Source: Leguminivora glycinivorella (Eukaryota; Arthropoda; Insecta; Lepidoptera; Tortricidae). From it: a stretch of DNA of 64,000 bases. Shown here piece after piece: positions 53,880 through 64,000 of the stretch (position 1 is the first letter of the stretch; each line of letters begins with the position of its first letter). Both the position numbers and the translations under genes were made by a program. The stretch is taken from NCBI RefSeq assembly GCF_023078275.1, contig NC_062995.1, positions 9,002,917-9,066,916 of the forward strand. Direction: 5' to 3'. The notes under the pieces are model-generated. The model saw only the letters and a list, made by a program, of their open reading frames with translations, did not search any database and was not told where the DNA came from.

Positions 53880-54800
53880 GGGCAGAAGCATGCACGTCGC
53901 ATAAGTCGGACGGCCCTCCAGACAAAAGTAGATTTTTTTATTTTATGTAGAAAGTTTTTATTCTACATTTTAGGCAATAAATCCTTAAATGAACAGTTCC
54001 GGGCAACTTTGTACATAGCCACGTCAGCAAATTTTAATTGATCCTATTTTTTTACCAACACATACGTACATACAATCACGCCTGTATCCCATAAAGGGGT
54101 AGGCAGAACACATGAAACTACTAAAGCTTCAGTGCCACTCTTGGCAAATAAGGGGTTGAAAGAAAACGAAAACTGTGATTTTTACCAACACTTAGTAATA
54201 TAAGTTGACTTTCACAAGATATTTACAGGTTAATTGTTATAATTAAGAAAATATAGATACTAGAGAACCTTAATCACGAAATAAAACTTATCAAAATCTC
54301 AATTCATCAAAAAAAAATTGGTAACAAAATAGGACTAATAAAAACAAATTTAACTTTTTCCTTAATTTTTGTACAAACTTTTCGAGAACTGCTGAAATTT
54401 ATCTTCAAAGTTTCTACACAATTTTTACTGTGTATCAGAATAACAACGCCCATAGTCCATATAGTCATATAGGCATAGTCATATGTTTCTGCGCCCTCTT
54501 AGTCATATATTTTTGGCCAGGCTTTAGTCAATATTTTTACAATGGTATGTTTTAAAGAGAGCTGAACTGAAACTGAAAAAGCTCTCGCACCGAATTCTTC
54601 GTAGCCATCAATTTTATGTAAATTAATTCGTGTAATGAATCTAATTAGACCATAAAAATGATAAGAGGTATTAATGTAGGCATTTTCAGGTTTTATCTTC
54701 TGTAGTTAATTGAACCACAGAGTTGAAAGTTGGTCAGAGCAGTAGCTCTCATCAAATTCGTGTATATATTCCAAAACAAACTCTCCCACCATCGGTGTTC
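53880..54800. other. Intergenic, mostly unassigned
   Basis: Apart from the inverse RTE tail at 54056-54174, no repeat pair, frame or mannosidase-like exon was found on either strand. This matters because upstream mannosidase exons would be expected on this side. Confidence 0.4.
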
Positions 54801-54802
54801 CT

Positions 54803-55303
54803 TAGGGTTGTAAAAAAACGGTTTTTTCTGGCTTGAAAAAAAAACATGAAAAAAAACCGTGAAAAAAAACTGTTTTTTTTCTGGAGTATGTTTTTTTCTA
54901 AAGTACGAAATCTCAAAATTTGCAAGTAGTTAATACTTTTATACGGTTTTTTAGACTTAATGTTAACTATTAAACGAATTTAATCAAATAACTTTAATTT
55001 CTGGTCTTATAAAAGTAACATTTACGAAATCTGTAGTTTGTAGTTATCACTATTTACTGTTGGCAACACCACCGCCTCTCCACGCTACACGCCGCATCGG
55101 GGATTCCCCAATAAACGTTTGTATACTGAATTAAAATGTACGTTATTGTTATTGAAACACGTTACAACTCACGAAAAACCGTTATTGTCGTATTATTTGT
55201 TCATCTGAAAAAAAAAAACATATAGGTGCTCGGTTTTTTTTCATGTTTTTTTTTCATAATTCTGAAAAAAAAACATTTGGTTTTTTTTCTATTTACAACC
55301 CTA
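54803..55303. mobile_element. hAT-type MITE, 501 bp
   Basis: Ends TAGGGTTGTAAA and TTTACAACCCTA, with long A/T-rich subterminal stretches (GGTTTTTT, GAAAAAAAAC). Flanks GTGTTCCT / GTGTTCCC give an 8-bp TSD with one mismatch. Confidence 0.82.
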
Positions 55304-56014
55304 GTGTTCCCTAAAAACACGACAGCGGTCTCTTTAAAGCAAGAGTGAAGACTATTACTGAATCGGTGAGCTCCATCTTAGACTCTGTCGTCACTTTCCA
55401 TCAGTGTGACTAGGGTCAATCGCCGATCAGTATACAAAAAAAACGATTTTGAACTTTTATTTAAAATTTAAAAAATTAAACAAATACTGTCAAGTTTGAG
55501 GCTATAAAAAACTCGATAGTTTTTAGGGTTCCATTAGTTCCATACCTACAAAGGAAAAAAACAAGCCTTGTCGGACCACTCGTGCGTCTGTCTGTCCGTC
55601 TGTCAGTCTGTCACAGTCTAATTGTTGTAAATAAAGTCATAAGATCTTGATTTGCCTGAAGATTAAAAATCTATAATAGCTTCTTTACATAAGAGGAAGT
55701 ACTTAAACAAAATAGGCTATAAAAATGGTTGTAACAAACAAACAGATGGCCACGTCGAAATTATAAGGTTACCATTTTTGCCCTTTTGCCTACGGAACCC
55801 TAAAACCTTATAGTCAAGTGACTTACTAGATTCTTACAGCTTACTGTTCACTCTCGATGTGTGAATGTGTGGGTTCGAACATGAGGAAATCATCGAGTCA
55901 TAAAGTTAGTTTCCAAGTGATTGTACCTCTGTTTATTTTCCACTCAGTGGATACATTATTAGGTGTTTTTTTTATTTGTAAATATTTTCAGTTCTTAAAA
56001 GTGCAAGAGACAGT

Positions 56015-56043
56015 ATGTGGTTATGGACAGTGCTAATATTTGT
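56015..56043 (+). CDS. GH1 exon 1 (signal peptide)
   Basis: ATG then MWLWTVLIF plus two bases, donor GT|GTAAGT. Joined to exon 2 it forms a short hydrophobic leader (MWLWTVLIFVASSVDG), typical of secreted insect GH1 enzymes. Confidence 0.72.
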
Positions 56044-59000
56044 GTAAGTATTTTTATTAAAATATATTTTATTTATAATAGTTTCTATCGTGACAATAGT
56101 TTTTACTAAACGACCACGTTTATGACATAAAATTTAACACGGTTGTTATTCATTCGCATTAATAATAGTGATTTTAAAATTTTATTGATAAAATAACGAG
56201 AAAAATATCATGGCGCTAAAAATTTTCTGTTTCCTCTTGAGGTCCGAAACCTTAAGGTACCCTATTGACCATATACATAGACCGTGATTAACTTTTTGGG
56301 TGAATCTACGTAAAAGCAAAGAGGATCGAGTATTAAAGAGAGTTACTGTCAAAGTAAAATGTGTAATAACAGTGCATATACTGCCATCTCTCGACACAGG
56401 CTTAAAACTTTTGAACCTCAGTTTTGACAATTTGGCCAATATTCAGCTCGATATGTTTTAAAATGTCAAATATTAATATTAGTTCCATCTAGCTGAGCGT
56501 ACCCCAAAGGTGTAATGCCTTCTAGGCCACCGTACCTTTTTCTGTATGGTACTGAGGTACGTTTTTTTCCTAGACTTTATCTGTCTATACGAAGTTATAT
56601 AGGTCTTTGGTAAAAGTAACGTGAGTCACGACTTCATCGGGTGTTTATTTGAACTACAATGCATATATTGGGAAAGGAACATGCCATAAAATCGTGACTC
56701 ATGTTTCTCTTGACGCGAATTGACCATTTTGATTTTTATCGAGCTCCCGATATTTATTTTCAACGCGGTTACATGCATCACGGAAAACCATCCGTCCGTC
56801 CATCCGAACTATGAGTTAAGAGAGCCTGGGGTCCGCTTTGACAACTAATCCCAAGATTTGGCGTAGGCTGGACTCATCGTAACTAAACTTTTTGATTAAA
56901 GTGCTTCATCAGTCGATGGCATCGCGATAAAGAAGTTTCCTAAGGAGTTTTTATTTGGAGTGGCTAGTTCTGCCTACCAGGTCGAAGGGAGCTGGAACGT
57001 TGATGGTGAGACTACAGTTTACCTAATTTTCACTACAGAAAAAGAAAACATGGAAAAATACCAAGCACCATGGTTTTTTTTTCTAAATATGTTTTTATTT
57101 CAGATGATCAATTAATACAACAGTAACGGTTTTTCATTTGTAACATTTCAATAACAAGAACGTACATTTTAAATCGATAAACATTCAGTATACAAACATT
57201 TATTGGGGAATCCCCGATGTGGCGTGGAGCGTGGAGAGGCGGTGGTGTTGCCAACAGCAAATAGCGATAACTATTCGTACTAACTAAAGATTGTGTAGTA
57301 TTAGTTTTATAAAACCAGAAATTAAAGTTATTGAATTAAATTTGTTTAATAGTTAACATAAAGTCTTAAATACCGTATAAAAGTTTTAACTGTTCTGCAA
57401 ATTTTGATATTTCGACCTTTTGAAACAAAACATACTCAAACAAAACTGTTTTTTCACGGTTTTTTTAATGTTTTTTTTTTCAAGCCAGAAAAAAAATCGT
57501 TTTTTTTTTGCAACCCTACTACAGATTATAGAGGAATAAGTAAGGGAAGAGTTGTAACTCCATACATCAGTAAATGCGAGTTATTTGTATAAGTAGATAG
57601 GCATAGTTACAGTGACATCTAGCGACAATCACTCGTCAAATAGCGAGAATTATCAGTACCCGATACGAGGTGTTAACAGTGTCCCGTCTGCCAAAAATGT
57701 AATATTAGAACAGTTGACAACTTTATATTACAAGCAGAAGGAATTGAAAATAGAATACCAAGGTTTTTTACTAATATTTACAGTGTTTACACAGGTAAAG
57801 GCCAATCGACATGGGACTACTACCTCCACAAACAGCCCGACATAGTGGAAGATTGCACCAATGGGGACATCTCCACCGATTCCTACCGCCGCTTCCATCG
57901 AGACATCCAAATGCTAAAACATCTAGGCATCAAAAGCTACAGATTCTCCCTATCCTGGACTAGAATCCTTCCAGATGGAACTACCAATAGGATAAACCCA
58001 CGGGGGATCGCTCATTATCGAAAATTCATAGACTTATTGTTACAAAATGATATAATACCACTTGTAACTTTATACCATTGGGATTTACCAGTTTCTTTCG
58101 CTAAAAAGGGCGGCTGGTTACACAAAAACACAGCAGATAAATTCGGAGATTACGCAAGAATAGCTTTTCTTGCGTTCGGCGATAAAGTAAAGCATTGGAT
58201 AACGATAAACGAACCTTTTATACATTGTTTTTCAGCTACGGACTAGGGACGCATCCTCCTTTGATAAAATCGCCTGGGAAAGGATTCTATGAGTGTGGGA
58301 GGAATCTTCTGCTGGGGCATGCTAAAGCTTGGCGTATTTATGATGAGGAGTTCAGGTTTCAGGGGGGAAGTGGGGTTGGTTGTGGATGCTCAATGGCCGA
58401 TAGCTGCTAGTAAGTCGGAAGAAGATGAAGAAGCTGTGAAGGATTATTTGGCTTCATATGTAAGTACACTGAGAGAAAATACAACCAGTTTTCATGTTCG
58501 TTCAACAAGTTTTTTGGTTAAAATAGCGCCTACGTGCTCTTTGGTTCAAACAACAAGCTACTTGTCATTTGAATCGGCAATATATTTGAATCAACAAGTC
58601 GATTTTATAAAAACAACCTGACACATATTGTTTTAAACATACGTTTGGCTGATTCAAACGGATAAACCGCAACAAGTCGAACTTGTTAAATTCACAATGC
58701 AAATTTCTCTCAGTGTAACCTATTTATTTAGATGGTGAGATAACTCATGACGGGGTGGCTATATAAATTGGCAATTCTTTGCAAAAAATAGACAGATAGA
58801 TAAATATTATAGGATATTCTTACACAGATTGACTGAGGCCCACGGTAAGCTCAAAAAAGCTTGTGTTGTGGGTACTCAGACAACGGTATATATCATATCA
58901 TCATAATCCTCCTTGCGTTATCCCGGCATTTGCCACGGCTCATGGGAGCCTGGGGTCCGCTTTGACAACTAATCCCAAGATTTGGCGTAGGCACTAGTTT

Positions 59001-62000
59001 TTACGAAAGCGACTGCCATCTGACCTTCCAACCCGAAGGGTAACTAGACCTAATTGGAATTAGTCCGGTTTCCTCACGATGTTTTCCTTCACCGAACAGC
59101 GACTGGAAAATATCAAATGACATTTCGCACGTAAATTCCGAAAAACTCATTGGTGCGAGCCGGGGTTCGAACCCGCGAATACTTAGGTACCTAAATAGCT
59201 CACGTAGGACCTTTTGTTTGTTTCTATTGCCGAGAGCTCATCACTTAATCGCTTCGGCTGGCACCAGTGGCCCGTTTCTCGAAAAGTACAAGCCTTGTAT
59301 TACAAGTGTGTTTCCATGACAACCCATACGATTTGACAGTTCGCGCACTTGTAATACAAGGCTTGTACCTTTCGAGAAACGGGCCCCAGGGGCCCATTTC
59401 TCAAAACTAAAAGTTACAAGTTACAATCGGAAGTCTCTTTCCAACTTGTCATATTAGACATTGACAACCACTTGTAATTGTAACTAGTAATAGTGAGTAC
59501 TATCGTACAGTATGGCCACTCCCGCTCCCCGCTGAAAGTGCCGCCCACTCCCTCTCGGTTACTTCATAGTTACCGCCTGTCAAAAACGCGAACAGTTTAC
59601 CTGTCATATTTCACTCATAACAAGCATAATACGCGTTCACCTACACGAGCTTAAACTGTGTGCTAAGAATGCGCCTCTTTCGTATATTTGATCACCAGTG
59701 TCCGAGGTGTACCCAGGGGGCCGATTTTTGAACCTTGGCCATTCGATTTCGTGAAATCCGTTCAACAATATCTCGACTGCTACCGATTTCAATTCTACTA
59801 ACAGAATCGAAAACGAGTGGTCTAATATCACTACTTTTAGAATTACTAGCCGTCCTTTTTCAAAAATAGCATTAGGTACGTCGTTTTCCACAGACTTTCG
59901 AACGGCGAATTCGTGCGTTCAAAATTCAAAAATCGATCCTCAGTGCCTAAACATGGTGTTTATTTTAGATCGGACAATACCTAGACCCAGTTTTCAAGGG
60001 AGACTACCCTCAACGTCTGACAGACCGCGTGGCGGCTGCCAGCGCCGTCAGGACACAAGTCGAGACTCCGACCTTTCAGTACAGAGGAGAAGGAATATAT
60101 AAATGGAACTTATGATTTCGTTGGCATTAATCATTATAGCAGCGTGATGGTGTACAGGTAACTTGCTCCTGCTTTCAGTGCCAAAGAGGATTGAGTATTA
60201 TAGAGAGTTACTGTCAAAGTAAAATGTGTAATCACAGTGAACAGACAGCCATCTCTCGGCACAAGCTTAAAACTTTTGAACCTCAGTTTTGACAATTTGG
60301 ACCATATCCTTAGCTTGATATGTGTTAAAATGTCAAATTTAAATATAGCGCCATCTAGCCGAGCGTACCCCAAAGGTGTATCGCCATCTAGGCCACCGTA
60401 CCTTTTTCTGTTTGAGGTACGTTTTGTTCTTAGAATTTATCTGTCTATACGGAATTACATATGTCTTTGCCAGTGGCCCATTTCTCGGGGTTACAATTTA
60501 TAAGTAGTAATCGCAGCGTGTTTTCAGTCAAAGGAAATAGTAAATCCGATGTACTTAGATATGTTTAGGAAACTCAACGATAGAGGGCGTGAAAAATAAT
60601 TACAAGAGAGCAAGGTTCAACGCTAGGTTGAAGAAGTGCAAGTTGTTCGCTAGATGTCACTGTTACCCCCGCAAACTGGGTAATGACTTGTTGTCGTAAA
60701 ATGTTTAAGTATTTTTTGATGTCCACATTTTTAGCTAGATGTCGCTATACCACCTGCAAACTAGGCTACGATTATAGATTATTGGTTAATTATTAGAATA
60801 CAATAGAATAATTAAAATAAAGTGCACCCCATAAATTTACAGCAGATTTGATGCGTGAAGACGCTAGATGTCACTACAAATAACTTGCATTTACTGATGT
60901 ATAGAGTTACAACTCTTCCCTTACATTCCTCTATGCATGTACCTAGACATACAACAAAGCATTTCTAAATTACAGAAACGAGTCAGTGACAGGAATGTAT
61001 GAATCTCCGTCTTTCTATGATGACGTCGGCATCGGCCAATACATGGATGACTCGTGGCCTGCCAGCTCGTTGGACATGATGAGAGTAAGTGGAAGCCGGC
61101 AACGCACTTACAACCCGTCTGATGTAGACACGGCCGGTGGCTTATCAGGCGATCCATGTAGTCGTTTGCCTCTTATCCACTAGGCTTGTGCCGTTTCGTT
61201 CGTTGATCGGAACGCTCCGATCTCGTTCAATCGCTCCCACGAACTAGTTCGCTCTTTTAGGTCTTTTGCTCATTTAGTTCAGCCAGACCAGCGACCACTG
61301 CGGTCGGAAAGATCAGAACGAATGGGACCGAATAGTGTCAAAATGATACGAATAGTCCATAGATAGTAACATTCCGGGCCGAAAGGTTGTAAGTAACCGA
61401 AGTTTAATATGAAAACTTGACTTTTTTTTGTTGCTCTGCTAAATAGCTCTCGCTCTCGGTCACACATTCGTTCTCGATCCAAACTGCTCGCGCTCGCCGA
61501 TCCTATACTGAACTAAATGAGCAAAGACCTATTCTCAGACCACGGAAAGATTCAGTTCATTTCGGTCATTGATGGGATTTTATTCCTAACAGTTCATAGT
61601 TCGTGAACGACACAAGCCTATTATCCACACTAATATTATACATGGGAAAGTGTATGTGTCTGTTGGTTTGTTCGTCTTTCACGGCAAAACGGAGCGACGA
61701 ATTGACGTGAGTTTTTAAGTGGAGATAGTTTAAGGCATGGAAAGTGACATAGGCTACTTTTTGTCTCTTTCTAACACGAGCGAAGCCGCGGGCAAAAGCT
61801 AGTATCTCATAAATAAGTTTTTTTGCAAAAAAAATATTTTTGGCTCGAGCTTTTATCGCCGACTGTACCTTTCTTTCAACAGTCATCTACTGCTCTCCGA
61901 AACGTTTCTAAAAAACCCCTTACTCGATTGGGATACGTTTCATAACAGAGTTCCTATGACCACCTTTCTGCTCCATCATCAGATCAGCTCCATGATACCA

Positions 62001-62340
62001 TAATATTGCATTGTCACGTGATTTACATATGTTTGCAAAAATTTCAGCTCAATCGGAAACCGGGAAGTGGGTCAAATTTAGCTTCTACGTTTTGACCCAA
62101 ACTAACATACTTAACAAGGCAAGTTGAATTAAAGCTTGAAATAACCTAACCACAAAATAAAAAATCTGAAAAAGCCCCCGACCGCGACATAGTAATAGAC
62201 CGATTTTCATGAAACATGGCTAAGAACACCCCCGACATACTCAGCTTTCAGACAAAAAAAACTAAATCCAAATCGGTTCATCCGTTCGGGAGCTACGATG
62301 CCACAGACAAACACACACACAGACAGACAGACAGACAGGC

Positions 62341-62376
<36 letters not shown>

Positions 62377-62785
62377 GGACAGACAGACAGACAGACACGT
62401 CAAACTTATAACACCCCTTCGTTTTTGCGTCGGGGGTTAATAAAATTAGCGTGACTCGGGAGACCGTAACCATGGCAATAACAGACAAGAAAGAATTGAT
62501 TCACCCATTTATTTTATTAACCTGTAACTTTCATTCTCAGGACTACGCCCCAGGATTCCACTCCCTACTCCTATACCTTAAGGACACCTACAACAACCCA
62601 ATCATCGTCATCACTGAGAGTGGGTTCCCCCTATCACCAGCCGAAGACCTTGGTGATGAGAAGAAGGTTGATTATATGAGGAATTACTTGAACGCATTGT
62701 TGGACGCGAGAGCTGATGGTGTTAATTGTATTGGGTACTTCTTTTGGTCACTGATGGATAGCTTTGAATGGGCCAGCGGGTATGG
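56015..62785 (+). CDS. GH1 beta-glucosidase / myrosinase-like gene, 6 exons, last exon missing, three frame breaks
   Basis: Exons 56015-56043, 56902-57005, 57795-58459, 59969-60157, 60976-61084 and 62541-62785 give about 447 residues of a roughly 500-residue GH1 enzyme. Seen: signal peptide MWLWTVLIFVASSVDG, FPKEFLFGVASSAYQVEGSW, YRFSLSWTRILPDG, LYHWDLPVSFAKKGGWL, TINEP with the acid/base Glu at 58211-58213, GTYDFVGINHYSSVMVY, DDSWP, and ITESGF with the nucleophile Glu at 62616-62618, then FFWSLMDSFEWASGYG. Family role: hydrolysis of beta-glucosides, secreted or lysosomal. The frame breaks fall in a T run (58228-58232), a G run (58362-58367) and near 60045. Splice sites and catalytic residues are intact, so either these are assembly indels or the gene was inactivated recently. 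Confidence 0.87.
56317..56609. mobile_element. MITE 'CAAAGAGGATCGAG', GH1 intron 1
   Basis: Ends CAAAGAGGATCGAG and TATAGGTCTTTG; TSD GTAAAAG at 56310-56316 and 56610-56616. Confidence 0.83.
56902..57005 (+). CDS. GH1 exon 2
   Basis: Acceptor GATTAAAG, chosen because it restores phase; a nearer CATCAG would not. Encodes ASSVDGIAIKKFPKEF then LFGVASSAYQVEGSWNVD. FLFG.A.SAYQ.EG.W is the GH1 N-terminal signature; Gln and Glu there are glucose-binding positions. Donor G|GTGAGA. Confidence 0.85.
57040..57518. mobile_element. hAT-type MITE in GH1 intron 2, left end worn
   Basis: Same family as 1879-2228. The right end GCAACCCTA is followed by CTACAG, and the left side is flanked by ACTACAG. The expected TAGGGTTG at the left end is gone. 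Confidence 0.7.
57795..58459 (+). CDS. GH1 exon 3 (acid/base glutamate), two compensating frame breaks
   Basis: Acceptor TTACACAG, donor TAT|GTAAGT. Encodes GKGQSTWDYYLHKQPDIVED through WITINEPFIHC. The frame then breaks in the TTTTT run (58228-58232; one T short restores the family spacing to SYGLGTHPPL). It runs LLLGHAKAWRIYDEEFRFQG, breaks again in the GGGGGG run (58362-58367), and returns to EVGLVVDAQWPIAASKSEED and YLASY. The unaltered frame meets TAG at 58244. Confidence 0.87.
58905..59182 (-). repeat. Second SINE-like family (minus strand)
   Basis: GCCTGGGGTCCGCTTTGACA, GACTGCCATCTGACCTTCCA, GGTTTCCTCACGATGTTTTC, ending in a box-B-like GGGGTTCGAACCCGCGA. Other copies: 17966-18190, 36150-36356, 47325-47460 (opposite), 56820-56872 (partial); a tRNA-like head of the same kind at 38655-38722. 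Confidence 0.65.
59488..59710. mobile_element. 230-bp MITE family, 5'-truncated copy
   Basis: Begins within the element (GTGAGTACTATCGTACAG) and ends GTCCGAGGTGTAC. The first ~15 bp are lost. GH1 intron 3. Confidence 0.75.
59969..60157 (+). CDS. GH1 exon 4, one frame break
   Basis: Acceptor TATTTTAG, donor CAG|GTAACT. Encodes IGQYLDPVFKGDYPQRLTDR, VAAAS, then (one base dropped near 60045) SGHKSRLRPFSTEEKEYING and TYDFVGINHYSSVMVY. DFVGINHY.S is the GH1 motif whose Asn and Tyr lie in the active site. The uncorrected frame meets a TGA at about 60113. Confidence 0.83.
60183..60470. mobile_element. MITE 'CAAAGAGGATCGAG', GH1 intron 4
   Basis: Same family by sequence over its whole length (CAAAGAGGAT to TATGTCTTTG). 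Flanks TCAGTGC / CCAGTGG match at only 5 of 7 positions. Starts 25 bp after exon 4. Confidence 0.75.
60976..61084 (+). CDS. GH1 exon 5
   Basis: Acceptor AAATTACAG, donor AGA|GTAAGT. Encodes (R)NESVTGMYESPSFYDDVGIG then QYMDDSWPASSLDMMR. The DDSWP.S segment is typical of insect GH1 proteins. Confidence 0.83.
61181..61620. mobile_element. hAT-type MITE, 440 bp, in GH1 intron 5
   Basis: Ends TAGGCTTGTGCCGTT and AACGACACAAGCCTA; TSD TTATCCAC identical at 61173-61180 and 61621-61628. Confidence 0.86.
62140..62443 (-). repeat. GACGTGTCTGTC repeat, CAGA run of ~85 bp
   Basis: Same family as 5285-5578. The CAGA tract at 62312-62398 is the longest in the window, and its copies vary in tract length. 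Ends about 100 bp before GH1 exon 6. Confidence 0.75.
62541..62785 (+). CDS. GH1 exon 6 (nucleophile glutamate)
   Basis: Acceptor CATTCTCAG, donor GG|GTAAGT. Encodes DYAPGFHSLLLYLKDTYNNP, IIVITESGFPLSPAEDLGDE, VDYMRNYLNALLDARADGVN and CIGYFFWSLMDSFEWASGYG. The usual ITENG is ITESG here, but the nucleophile Glu stays. The final exon (the FGL..VDF region) should follow and was not found up to 64000. Confidence 0.9.
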
Positions 62786-64000
62786 GTAAGTATTTATTAT
62801 CAATCAATCAATCAAAATATTATTTCTTTAAATACGGAGCAATGGTCAAAAATGTACAATATTCATCTTAGTCTAAATATCAGAGAAATTTATTGGTGCA
62901 ATAATAGTACATTGTGCAACAAGGGGAGGAAGTTGAATATTACTAACGAGTGTAAGTTAAATCGCGACGGCTTGCCGGCATTGAGGTATAATGTACTAGA
63001 GAAGACACGGCGAACAAAAGTTTGCGCCACGAACATAAGTCCAGTGGACTTATGTTGCCTCAGTCAGTCTCTGCGCGTGGTGGGAGGAGGTTGTCTCTGA
63101 CTGCACACAAATAAAATGAAAAAATGCCTTCCTGTGCTATAAGATACTGTTGAAGCCATACGAGAAAATCTAATAAAAGTGACGGTGTCACATTTCATCG
63201 GTTAGTAGACAAGCTATTTTGATCTAACTTAATTTAAGTAATTATTATAATGAAGGGACGGGCTCCTTAAACGCGATGCTATGGCCGCCATTTTGACAAC
63301 TGGAATCATAGATGAATCGCGCAGACATGACATGTAGGTAATAAGGTATAATAATTGTGATCATATTCTGTTTTCAATATATAATATAAAAATATTTATT
63401 TCAATTTATAGTTTTGAATATTATACGGTTCTAATACGAATTTTAGTCGAAAATATTATACAATAAGCATGATTTTGAATTATAATTCTCATTATTGACG
63501 AAAAATAGTGACACCAAAACTGAAATAGTATTTAATGCAACCGATGTTTAAGGGAGGTAAAACAACGTGAATGGCGCGATTATTATTCTGAGTGACAGAA
63601 ACTTACAAAACTAATTTTATTCAAAGAAAATTAAAATTTATGAAAAAAACAATTACTTATTTTTATTTCACTGAGTAGAAATTAAATATAACACAATGTA
63701 TAATAGTGCTAAAAGTAAACTACTTAGTATTTCACACACAAAGTATAAAACAAAGGTCTACACTAAAAGTGTCGCGTCTAGGTGGTCAAGTCTTACTCTA
63801 TGACACGGTTCGCTTCACGCGCATGCGCCTCGCGCTGCCGCCGCTGCCGGTCGGCGCACAGAATATGTTCGAGTTGTCATTTCTAGTACGTAGTACATAG
63901 TAGTTCAATGCTTGCCGGAGCGATTTAAAGACTCGAGTTAGTAATATTCATACTCCCCGAGTTACACACAATGTTTTTCATCACATTTGAGAGAAAAATA
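62786..64000. other. Downstream of GH1 exon 6, no last exon found
   Basis: Contains part of the GTACATTGTGCAACAAGGGG repeat (62905-62960), unassigned sequence, and related foldback sequence from about 63930. No frame resembling the GH1 C terminus (FGL..VDF) was seen. Confidence 0.45.

Noticed and set aside
62312..62398. CAGACAGACAGA array as a possible CRISPR or satellite
   Set aside because: It is a 4-bp microsatellite internal to the GACGTGTCTGTC repeat family, with no spacers.

Overview
The window reads as nuclear DNA of a lepidopteran (moth or butterfly). Coding exons are short, widely spaced and bounded by GT/AG splice sites. The space between them is filled with the dense repeats typical of Lepidoptera: tRNA-headed SINEs, the repeat beginning GCCCGCGGCTTCGCTCGCG, the repeat carrying GACGTGTCTGTC and CTCCCGAACGGATGAACC, the GGTTCCGTAG element, many hAT-type MITEs and RTE/CR1-like LINE scraps. 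No prokaryotic or viral gene, rRNA or CRISPR array was seen.

Three host genes can be assembled by hand. (1) A BNIP3 orthologue on the + strand, seven exons between 3392 and 30718, with a WVEL LC3-interacting motif, the conserved family core and a C-terminal transmembrane anchor. It looks complete except for a one-base frame conflict between exons 5 and 6. (2) The C-terminal ~656 residues of a lysosomal alpha-mannosidase (GH38) on the - strand, six exons from 50816 down to the stop at 34696, convergent with BNIP3. Its N-terminal catalytic half is not seen in the remaining 13 kb. (3) A GH1 beta-glucosidase / myrosinase-like gene on the + strand, six exons from 56015 to 62785. Both catalytic glutamates are present, but there are three single-base frame breaks, and the last exon is not in the window.

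Layout: 1-3100 nested repeats; 3160-30718 BNIP3 with TE-filled introns, including a decayed second copy of exon 2 and a 5.5 kb long-inverted-repeat element; 30719-34668 repeats and AT-rich 3' flank; 34669-50816 mannosidase exons with large TEs in the introns; 50817-56000 TEs, including a LINE inside a mariner-like MITE; 56015-62785 GH1; 62786-64000 repeats.

The strongest unusual signals are in the mobile DNA. At least six hAT-type insertions have identical 8-bp target-site duplications (TSDs). Several MITE families have 7- or 8-bp TSDs. Two related ~1.8-2.0 kb elements carry an exon-like cassette with its own splice sites. Several MITEs sit within about 15-35 bp of splice sites of the host genes. 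No clearly new defence or metabolic system was found. BNIP3 (mitophagy) and mannosidase (lysosomal glycan breakdown) both relate to autophagy/lysosome biology, but nothing in the sequence shows that they are co-regulated.
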